From an uncultured bacterium (GTDB lineage: Bacteria; CALINM01), in contig CALINM010000094.1 in assembly GCA_938045315.1 (NCBI GenBank), positions 1-6,856 of the forward strand: a stretch of 6,856 nt of DNA, read 5' to 3'. The position numbers and the translations under genes are program-made. The notes beneath the pieces were generated by a model. That model did not search any database and was not told the DNA's origin. It saw only the letters and a program-made list of their open reading frames with translations. Of this stretch, positions 1 to 5,485 are shown piece after piece. How positions within the stretch are numbered: the stretch's first letter is position 1; every line of letters starts with the position of its first letter.

Positions 1-640
1 CAAAGTATCTTATCTTTAGAAATGCAACTTTATTAAAAACACCAAGAACAAACCCCAAAGGACAAAGGACTCTACAAAAAAATCTAAAAACAAAAATGCA
101 CATTAGAATTAGAAAAATAAGAAAAAAAATTTTATAAATAAAAACCCCACCTATATTATTTCTTATTCCTTCGTCTAGTATCACCCAGGGGATAGATGCC
201 TGAATAGTACCAATCGGGCATAGATATCTTGAAAACCATGCTTGAGATGATAAATATGAAAAAATTATAACACTAAAAATCAATGAAAAAACAGGCAAAT
301 AAGACAGATTTCTGTTTATTTTAAATTTCTTTGTCTTAAAACGAAATAATAACTCCTGTAAAAAACCTGCAGGACAAATAAATCCACAAAAAAATCTACC
401 TAATAAAGCTCCTGGCACAAGTATATATAAAATTGGCACATAAGGTATCTGTCCTGATTTCACATAAACTTCTATTGCACCAATGGGACAACCAGTTAAT
501 GCTGATGGACAACTCCAGCAATTAATAACAGGAATACAAATCTTTTTGAGTGATCCACCATAATTAATTCTATTTATAAAACCTTTAAAATAACTATTAA
601 GACTTATTAAACTTATAAGCTGAATAATTCTTCTTTTCAT
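1..640 (-). CDS. NapH/polyferredoxin-like 4Fe-4S membrane protein (3' end cut by window edge)
   Basis: The frame is open from an ATG at 638-640 to the left edge, giving 213 residues without a stop, so the C-terminus is missing. The protein starts MKRRIIQLIS. It has a cysteine-rich stretch at residues 35-54 (C35, C41, C44, C51, of the form CWSCPxxxxxCPIGA), then GRFFCGFICPAG (C85, C89), SRYLCPIG (C141) and FRFFCRVLCPLG (C189, C193). Hydrophobic segments lie near residues 65-80, 114-131 and 167-187. Repeated CxxxCP motifs next to membrane helices are typical of the NapH/MauN/YccM-type ferredoxin family, which carry electrons between membrane quinols or donors and reductases or maturation systems. 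Members usually continue with soluble CxxCxxCxxxCP ferredoxin clusters, which would lie outside the window. The ATG was chosen because an N-terminus of the form MKRR..Q is usual for these proteins as I recall them; the upstream Shine-Dalgarno is weak. The family is confident; the electron partner is unknown. Confidence 0.85.
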   Translation of the reverse strand, partial: MKRRIIQLISLISLNSYFKGFINRINYGGSLKKICIPVINCWSCPSALTGCPIGAIEVYVKSGQIPYVPILYILVPGALLGRFFCGFICPAGFLQELLFRFKTKKFKINRNLSYLPVFSLIFSVIIFSYLSSQAWFSRYLCPIGTIQASIPWVILDEGIRNNIGGVFIYKIFFLIFLILMCIFVFRFFCRVLCPLGFVLGVFNKVAFLKIRYF

Positions 641-668
641 GGCTTCAACTAAGCCCAATACAATCGAG

Positions 669-794
669 TCAGAGAAAAGTACCTATTTTCTGAAGTTTTA
701 AAACTGCATCATTAAATATTAAAACAGTCAATAGGTAGAAACAGGCGAGCAAGAAAAGGATAATTAATATTTTCTTTATTGTTCCTCTTTCCAA
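669..794 (-). CDS. Possible small single-pass membrane protein (41 aa, TTG start), unrecognised
   Basis: This frame fills the gap between pcm and the iron-sulfur membrane protein. It would start at a TTG (792-794) inside the last codons of pcm, in another frame, and stop at TGA 669-671. The predicted peptide has a short charged start (MERGTIKK), a strongly hydrophobic stretch at about residues 9-27, and a tail [14 protein letters not shown]. Support comes from an AGGAG at 802-806, seven nt before the TTG, the positive-then-hydrophobic layout of a membrane anchor, and translational overlap with pcm. Against it, the start is non-ATG, the AGGAG also encodes Pcm residues, AT-rich DNA easily gives hydrophobic frames, and I recognise no family. 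A lipoprotein reading (LLAC at residues 15-18) is less likely because the hydrophobic run continues past the cysteine. It could be real, a decayed remnant, or chance. Confidence 0.35.
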   Translation of the reverse strand: MERGTIKKILIILFLLACFYLLTVLIFNDAVLKLQKIGTFL

Positions 795-1432
795 CCAAAA
801 GCTCCTATCAGTTTAACAAATCTAACACCACCATAAGAACTCCTTTTAAATCGATTGCCTTCTCGAATAACAAGAACTAAATCTTGTGAGAAAATATCGC
901 CCACAGGAATGATCAACCTACCACCGTCTTTTAATTGTTCTAAAAGGGGTTCTGGAATAGAGGGAGCTGCTGCAGTTACTAATATACCATCAAAAGGCGC
1001 TTTTTCCTTCCATCCATAGGTACCATCACCAACTTTAATTATAACATTGTGATATCCCAATGAATCGAGTATTTCTCTGCTTCTTTTCGCTAAACCAGGG
1101 ATTCTCTCAACGGAAAAAACAGTATTGACTATTTCAGCTAATACTGCACTCTGGTAACCACTGCCTGTACCAATTTCAAGAACTTTTTCATCACCCTTTA
1201 ATCTCAGAGCCTCTGTCATTAATGCTACTATGTAAGGCTGAGAAATCGTCTGACCATAGGAAATTGGAAGTGGATAATCATCATAAGCACGAGAACGCAA
1301 ACCTTCATCTACGAATAAATGCCTTGGCACCTTTTTCATGGCTTTTATTACAAGGGGATCATTAATACCCCTAGCTATAATCTGTTGCTCCACCATTCTA
1401 TTTCTTGCCTGTTCAAAATCAATCTTAACCAT
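776..1432 (-). CDS. pcm: Protein-L-isoaspartate O-methyltransferase
   Basis: Pcm is a cytoplasmic repair enzyme. It transfers a methyl group from S-adenosylmethionine to isoaspartyl residues in damaged proteins, which starts their return to normal aspartyl linkages. The 218-residue length is normal for the family. Diagnostic sequence includes VPRHLFV (35-41), the substrate-side GQTISQP (60-66), the SAM-binding [11 protein letters not shown] (84-94), the acidic residue E109 at the end of strand 2 (FSVER), VTAAAP (152-157) and GGRLIIPVG (170-178). The ATG at 1432 has no clear Shine-Dalgarno. A TATAAT ends only 9 nt upstream of it, so the transcript may be almost leaderless. Pcm often sits beside surE; here surE lies upstream on the same strand but is separated by two opposite-strand genes. 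The 3' end overlaps a possible small ORF. The identification is very secure. Confidence 0.97.
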   Translation of the reverse strand: MVKIDFEQARNRMVEQQIIARGINDPLVIKAMKKVPRHLFVDEGLRSRAYDDYPLPISYGQTISQPYIVALMTEALRLKGDEKVLEIGTGSGYQSAVLAEIVNTVFSVERIPGLAKRSREILDSLGYHNVIIKVGDGTYGWKEKAPFDGILVTAAAPSIPEPLLEQLKDGGRLIIPVGDIFSQDLVLVIREGNRFKRSSYGGVRFVKLIGAFGWKEEQ

Positions 1433-1441
1433 AAGTAAAGT

Positions 1442-1470
1442 ATTATACTATTCTAAATTAACAAAAAAAA
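1442..1470 (-). promoter_or_regulatory. Candidate sigma70-type promoter for pcm
   Basis: On the minus strand a perfect TATAAT lies at 1442-1447. A 17-nt spacer places the -35 on a T-run (1465-1470), which matches TTGACA poorly. Transcription would begin about 3 nt before the pcm ATG, leaving essentially no 5' leader. This agrees with the lack of a Shine-Dalgarno but, in such AT-rich DNA, could also be chance. Confidence 0.4.
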
Positions 1471-1471
1471 C

Positions 1472-1501
1472 TTGAAATTTAGACAACTAATAAAATAGAA
1501 T
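1472..1501 (+). promoter_or_regulatory. Candidate sigma70-type promoter for glgP
   Basis: TTGAAA (1472-1477) and TAGAAT (1496-1501) each match the consensus boxes at five of six positions and are separated by 18 nt. Transcription would start at about 1508, right at the ATG at 1510. glgP also has no Shine-Dalgarno, so a leaderless mRNA is plausible. The -35 box overlaps the right arm of the inverted repeat. Confidence 0.45.
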
Positions 1502-1509
1502 TTAAATCA

Positions 1510-3216
1510 ATGTTACGCAAGAACAATGACTCACTTATCGCCTATTTCTCTATGGAGATTGGGTTAACACCGCAAATTCCAACCTATAGCGGTGGTTTAG
1601 GTGTATTAGCTGGTGATACTGTTAAGACAGCAGCTGATTTAAAACTCCCCTTTGTAGCTATAACTTTACTTACAAAAAGGGGTTATTTTGAGCAGGCTAT
1701 AGATTCTGAAGGTAATCAAATAGAGTATCCATCAAACTTTGAACCTCACACTATGATGAAACTTTTAGATGTTACCACTTACGTATTAATTGAAGGCAAA
1801 AAGGTTTATATAAGGCCCTGGCTTTATGAAGTAAAGAGTCAAACGGGTGGGATTGTACCAGTTTTATACCTGGATACTGATTTTGATTTAAATTCTCATA
1901 AAGATAGGGAAATTACTCATTACCTTTACGGTGGTGACAGTGAATATAGATTAAAACAAGAAATTATTCTCGGTATCGGCGGCGTAAGAATTCTTAAGGA
2001 GATGAACTTAAGAATATGGCGTTATCATATGAATGAAGGGCATTCTGCTCTCTTAACTATCGAACTTCTAAACGATAATAAAAGAAGTATAGAAGAAGTA
2101 TGGGATGAAAATTTAGTATGGGATCCGGATGCTGTTAAACAGTTATGTGTTTTCACAACCCACACACCAGTTGCTGCAGGGCATGATAGATTTGACTATT
2201 CTTTGGTATCAAGATTACTAAGAGAAGATTATATACCCATGCATGTTTTGCAAAGATTTGCAGGTAAAGAAAACTGTAATATGACATTTCTTGCTATGAA
2301 TTTAAGTGAATACATAAATGGTGTGGCAAAAAAGCACGGTGAAGTATCTAGAAAAATGTTCCCCGGTTATGAAATAAGCGCTATAACCAATGGAGTTCAC
2401 AGTTATACATGGGTATGCCCAGAAATGGCAAAAGTTTATGATAAATACATCCCAGGATGGGCAAATGAACCAGAACTTTTTGTGCGTGTTGAGACAATAC
2501 CCGATGAAGAAATAAAAAATGCTAGAAAAGAGGCTAAGAAAGCACTTTTCGATATGGTTTTTCAAAAAACAGGTGTAAGATTTGATCTTGATATACTAAC
2601 AATTGGATTTGCCAGAAGAGCAACAGCTTATAAAAGACCACATCTACTCTTTTATGACTTAGAGCGGCTTATTAAAATTGGCGAAGGTAAAATTCAGATA
2701 ATTTACGGTGGTAAAGCTCATCCTCACGATTACGAAGGTAAGAAGATGATTAAAAGAATATTCGAGTTAGCAAAATATTTAAAAGATAAGATTAAGATTG
2801 TTTATTTACCAAATTACAATATGGAAATAGCACAAAGATTGGTTTCTGGCGTAGATGTTTGGTTAAACACTCCTCAAAGACCTCTTGAAGCATCAGGAAC
2901 AAGTGGGATGAAGGCTGCGCATAATGGTGTGATTAATTTTAGTGTATTAGACGGCTGGTGGATTGAAGGGTATATTGAAGGTGTAACAGGTTGGTCTATA
3001 GGTAAACACCATTCAGGCGATGATTTTAATATTGACTCAACACCAGGTGACGCTGAAGATTTGTACAACAAGTTAGAGCACGAAATTATACCTACCTATT
3101 ACAATGATAAACAAAAATGGTGTTTTATGACTAAAAACTCTATCTCCAAAATAGCCTATTACTTCAATACTCACAGAATGATGAGAAGATATGTAACTGA
3201 AGCTTATTTAGCATGA
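1510..3216 (+). CDS. glgP: Alpha-glucan (glycogen) phosphorylase, short form
   Basis: This PLP-dependent enzyme uses phosphate to release glucose-1-phosphate from the non-reducing ends of glycogen or maltodextrins in the cytoplasm. The N-terminus reads directly into the family signature (IAYFSMEIGL at 10-19, PTYSGGLGVLAGD at 24-36). Later motifs are HMNEGHSA (173-180), TTHTPVAAGHD (217-227), the phosphate/sugar-site stretch GFARRATAYKRP (367-378), GGKAHPHD (400-407) and EASGTSGMKAAHNG (460-473), in which K468 is the expected PLP-binding lysine. At 568 residues it is shorter than the 700-850-residue enzymes of this alpha-glucan family and lacks their N-terminal extra domain (DUF3417 type). It also lacks the regulatory N-terminus of animal-type glycogen phosphorylases. 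All catalytic motifs I can place are intact, so this looks like a natural short form rather than a truncation. Its stop overlaps the next gene's start by 4 nt. Substrate preference cannot be read from the sequence. Confidence 0.95.
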   Translation: MLRKNNDSLIAYFSMEIGLTPQIPTYSGGLGVLAGDTVKTAADLKLPFVAITLLTKRGYFEQAIDSEGNQIEYPSNFEPHTMMKLLDVTTYVLIEGKKVYIRPWLYEVKSQTGGIVPVLYLDTDFDLNSHKDREITHYLYGGDSEYRLKQEIILGIGGVRILKEMNLRIWRYHMNEGHSALLTIELLNDNKRSIEEVWDENLVWDPDAVKQLCVFTTHTPVAAGHDRFDYSLVSRLLREDYIPMHVLQRFAGKENCNMTFLAMNLSEYINGVAKKHGEVSRKMFPGYEISAITNGVHSYTWVCPEMAKVYDKYIPGWANEPELFVRVETIPDEEIKNARKEAKKALFDMVFQKTGVRFDLDILTIGFARRATAYKRPHLLFYDLERLIKIGEGKIQIIYGGKAHPHDYEGKKMIKRIFELAKYLKDKIKIVYLPNYNMEIAQRLVSGVDVWLNTPQRPLEASGTSGMKAAHNGVINFSVLDGWWIEGYIEGVTGWSIGKHHSGDDFNIDSTPGDAEDLYNKLEHEIIPTYYNDKQKWCFMTKNSISKIAYYFNTHRMMRRYVTEAYLA

Positions 3217-3872
3217 GACTCATCAGGCCTACAAAGCAATATATAGAAGTTCTTACAAAATTAGAATTCGAAAATATAGATCAAAAAATTAAAGATGAGA
3301 TGGCAATACCATCTTATACACATTACAATCCTCTTGTTAGGTGGCTAATGTGGAAAAGATATGAAACTATTCTTAAATTATCCAAAATAAAAAAAGATAT
3401 GGTAGTATTTGAATTTGGATGCGGAATTGGTCTATTTTTGCCCACAATTTCAAAAATCGCTAAAAAAACTTATGCCGCTGATTTATATCCCCAATACGCT
3501 AAAAAATTATCTCAGGACTACAACCTAAATGTAATATTTGTTACTACAATTAATGAAATAAACGATAAATTAGATCTTATAATATCAGCAGATGTCCTGG
3601 AACATATTAAAAGTTTAGATGAGCTATTATCCTCGTGGAAAGAAAGCCTTAAGCCTGGTGGCAGATTAATAATTTCAGGACCTACAGAAAACTTACTTTA
3701 CAAAATGGGAAGATTTATTGCTGGTTTTTCAAATAAAGGGGACTATCACATACATAATATAGAATTCATAAAAAGAGAAATTATAAAAGCAGGTTTTTCT
3801 CTTTTGAATGAAAGGAGCTTACCATTCTCTTTTCTCAAACTGTTTAGAGTTATAGAATTCAAAAAAACTTAA
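3213..3872 (+). CDS. Class I SAM-dependent methyltransferase, substrate unknown
   Basis: The protein has 219 residues with a Rossmann-type methyltransferase core. Motif I is VFEFGCGIG (65-73), a strand-2 acidic residue is D90 (YAADLYP), DVLEH is at 127-131, and LKPGGRLIIS (146-155) closes the core. Residues 1-60 form a helical, basic N-terminus containing HYNPLVRWLMWKRYE (37-51), which may position the substrate or touch the membrane surface. The sequence fits the broad Methyltransf_11/23 group and is unrelated to Pcm beyond the fold. Its ATG overlaps the glgP stop as ATGA, so translation is probably coupled. No strong Shine-Dalgarno is seen. The 3' end overlaps the 3' end of surE by 14 nt on the other strand. 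Pairing with glgP hints at a glucan- or envelope-related substrate, but this is a guess; lipid, quinone or small-molecule substrates are equally possible. Confidence 0.9.
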   Translation: MRLIRPTKQYIEVLTKLEFENIDQKIKDEMAIPSYTHYNPLVRWLMWKRYETILKLSKIKKDMVVFEFGCGIGLFLPTISKIAKKTYAADLYPQYAKKLSQDYNLNVIFVTTINEINDKLDLIISADVLEHIKSLDELLSSWKESLKPGGRLIISGPTENLLYKMGRFIAGFSNKGDYHIHNIEFIKREIIKAGFSLLNERSLPFSFLKLFRVIEFKKT

Positions 3873-4611
3873 TTGCTCCAAAATCTTTTTTAAGCTGTTC
3901 AATGACATTATAATTTGTTAGATCTAAATGAATGGGTGTTATAGAAACATAACCATTGTAAACAGCCTCTAAGTCTGTATTTTCAAGGGGTTCATATCCT
4001 ATTTCTTCTCCCGCTAACCAATAATATTTTTTCCCCCTGGGATCCACTTTCTCTATAATTGTATCGCTATATTTTTTTTTGCCCAATCTTGTAACCTTCA
4101 TACCCTTTAATTCTTCAAAACGCAGGTTGGGTACATTTATATTTAGTAGCGTATCATTGGGTAAACCTTTTTTCAAAACAATATCAATGATTTTAAGTGC
4201 GATTTTAGCTGATGTTTCAAAAATAAAACCATCCTTAGCAGAACAGGATATGGCTATTGATGGTATTCCAAGAAGAAGACCTTCCATGGCTGCAGAAACA
4301 GTACCTGAATAAGTAACATCTTCAGCCATATTTGGACCTTTATTTATACCAGAGACCACCATTTTAATTTTGCTTTTAAAAAGGCTATTAACGGCTAAAT
4401 TCACACAATCAGTTGGTGTGCCATCAACTGAATAGAAATCTCCGTTAATCTTTTCAACTCTTAGAGGTCTATATAAAGTAAGAGCTCTACTTACAGCGCT
4501 TCTTTCTCTATCGGGAGCTACTACTACACAACGATATTTATTTTTTATTTCTTTATAAAGAATTTTTATTCCTTCAGACTGAATACCGTCATCATTTGTG
4601 ATCAAAATCAT
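3859..4611 (-). CDS. surE: 5'/3'-nucleotidase SurE (survival protein)
   Basis: SurE is a metal-dependent cytoplasmic phosphatase acting on nucleoside 5'- and 3'-monophosphates and, in some species, short polyphosphate. It is linked to stationary-phase and stress survival. The 250-residue length is normal. The N-terminus ILITNDDGI supplies metal ligands D7 and D8; APDRERSAVSRALT (32-45) supplies S38; VDGTPTDCV (62-70) and VSGINKGPN (86-94), with N90, complete the site; YSGTVSAAMEG (101-111) is the next conserved block. The ATG at 4611 is preceded by GGAAG (4619-4623) at a 7-nt spacing, inside the last codons of the upstream heme protein gene, which ends 1 nt before. It is therefore the fourth gene of the minus-strand operon. 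Downstream on the same strand, after two opposite-strand genes, lies pcm. The identification is very secure. Confidence 0.97.
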   Translation of the reverse strand: MILITNDDGIQSEGIKILYKEIKNKYRCVVVAPDRERSAVSRALTLYRPLRVEKINGDFYSVDGTPTDCVNLAVNSLFKSKIKMVVSGINKGPNMAEDVTYSGTVSAAMEGLLLGIPSIAISCSAKDGFIFETSAKIALKIIDIVLKKGLPNDTLLNINVPNLRFEELKGMKVTRLGKKKYSDTIIEKVDPRGKKYYWLAGEEIGYEPLENTDLEAVYNGYVSITPIHLDLTNYNVIEQLKKDFGAIKFF

Positions 4612-4612
4612 A

Positions 4613-5485
4613 TTACCACTTCCAAAGGGTTATTAAAAATACAATAAGGAAAACTATTATAAGATTTGTATATGCAAGAGCAAAAAATATTTTTACAGCC
4701 TTTTGTTTTTTTACATCACTAGAAACTAAAACCCCAACTTTTTGAAACCTTTTTAAAACATCCGCATTATGGGGTGCAGACTTTAAAGCATAAGTTAAGT
4801 CACTACCAGCATTATGCCTACCCATATGTGTTCCATCCTTCCATAATTTACTTTCAGTCAAATCAAATATTTCACCGTTATAAGCAATAAAACAATTACG
4901 TCCTTCTCTTCCATCGAACAATTCTAATTCTTCAAGAGTAAATTCTCCCTGTTTAGGAGAAATATTTTTTACTATTTTTTTCTTCATTTTAGGACCTAAA
5001 ATAAATGTTACAATTGAAGCCGAAATAACCATTAAAATAAAAAGTATTATCTTAATAATTAAGATAATACCAAAATAAGTGGACATCAACTCAGAAATAT
5101 TGTTAATCCTAAAAAGCGTTAAGATAAATCCAGTTATACCCATCACTATTATTGAAACCCATCCTAATATCAACTCTCCCCTTGGTAGGCCTTTAGAAGC
5201 ATATCCTGGTTTAAGAATAATATGTACATAAAGAATGGTACCGAACCACAGTATCCCAAAAAGAAAATGAAAAAAATAAAAGACAAGTCTGATAACCCTT
5301 TTAATGCCCGCTGGTCTTAGTTCTGTTTTTAGAAACAACTCACCATATTCAGTAAGTGTTCCACCCGTTTGTGATATATGGCAATAAATACAATCTTTTC
5401 CAGTTTTTTCTGCATATTCAGGTTTTGCCATGGAAAAAGAGGGCAGTGACAATATAAAAAAAATAATTACCAAAAACTTATTCAT
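4613..5485 (-). CDS. Membrane heme protein: c-type heme motif, CopD-like membrane region and cytochrome b5-like domain
   Basis: The 290-residue protein starts with a signal peptide (residues 1-20, cut probably after SMA). A mono-heme motif CIYCH (32-36) follows, embedded in TGKDCIYCH..GG.LTEYGELF. Three membrane helices lie at about 66-90, 106-126 and 138-163; H73 and H88 are in the first. A cytochrome b5-like heme-binding domain spans about 182-253, beginning FTLEELELFDG and containing HMGRHNAG (H220, H224) and APH (H239) as likely ligands. A last helix covers 264-287. Both heme domains are probably periplasmic or on opposite faces, making this an electron-transfer protein of the inner membrane; partners are unknown. 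The ATG at 5485 is preferred over the TTG at 5488 because GAGG (5493-5496) is 7 nt from the ATG but only 4 nt from the TTG. Its ATG overlaps the upstream DUF362 stop as TGATG, so the two are translationally coupled. Confidence 0.8.
   Translation of the reverse strand: MNKFLVIIFFILSLPSFSMAKPEYAEKTGKDCIYCHISQTGGTLTEYGELFLKTELRPAGIKRVIRLVFYFFHFLFGILWFGTILYVHIILKPGYASKGLPRGELILGWVSIIVMGITGFILTLFRINNISELMSTYFGIILIIKIILFILMVISASIVTFILGPKMKKKIVKNISPKQGEFTLEELELFDGREGRNCFIAYNGEIFDLTESKLWKDGTHMGRHNAGSDLTYALKSAPHNADVLKRFQKVGVLVSSDVKKQKAVKIFFALAYTNLIIVFLIVFLITLWKW
5044..5070. repeat. Perfect 12-bp inverted repeat with 3-nt loop inside the heme protein gene
   Basis: GTATTATCTTAA (5044-5055) pairs perfectly with TTAAGATAATAC (5059-5070) around a TAA loop. 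It encodes hydrophobic membrane-helix residues (around IILIIKIIL). On the coding (minus) strand it is followed at once by TTTTTATTTT, giving the outline of an intrinsic terminator, but the stem is almost all A-U and would be weak. Confidence 0.6.

Larger units (their letters stand above)
1433..1509. promoter_or_regulatory. Divergent pcm/glgP intergenic control region with inverted repeat
   Basis: These 77 bp separate the divergent starts of pcm and glgP and must hold the promoters of both unless transcription reads in from outside. They contain a TATAAT facing pcm, a TTGAAA/TAGAAT pair facing glgP, an A-tract at 1463-1470, and a perfect inverted repeat TCTAAATT (1452-1459) / AATTTAGA (1476-1483) with a 16-nt spacer. 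The right arm overlaps the proposed glgP -35 box and the left arm lies in the spacer of the proposed pcm promoter. That placement would suit an operator able to act on both genes. Regulator binding is inference. Confidence 0.6.

Noticed and set aside
726-731. TTGACT on the minus strand as a -35 box for the iron-sulfur membrane protein gene.
   Set aside because: No acceptable -10 box lies 16-18 nt downstream.
669-794. Reading the small ORF as a lipoprotein because of LLAC.
   Set aside because: The hydrophobic segment continues for about ten residues beyond the cysteine, which fits a membrane helix better than a lipobox.
2302-2565. 87-codon open frame antisense to glgP.
   Set aside because: It lies wholly inside the well-supported glgP gene, matches no family I recognise, and is expected by chance opposite AT-rich coding DNA.
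2874-3071. 65-codon open frame antisense to the PLP-site region of glgP.
   Set aside because: It is a shadow of conserved glgP codons with no ribosome site or family resemblance.
3861-3894. Possible terminator after surE: CTTAA/TTAAG stem followed by seven T on the minus strand.
   Set aside because: The stem has 5 bp with only one G-C pair and a 17-nt loop, too weak to call, and its T-run is the last codons of surE.
4079-4312. 77-codon open frame on the plus strand inside surE.
   Set aside because: It is opposite the conserved surE core; the composition follows surE codons and no independent support exists.
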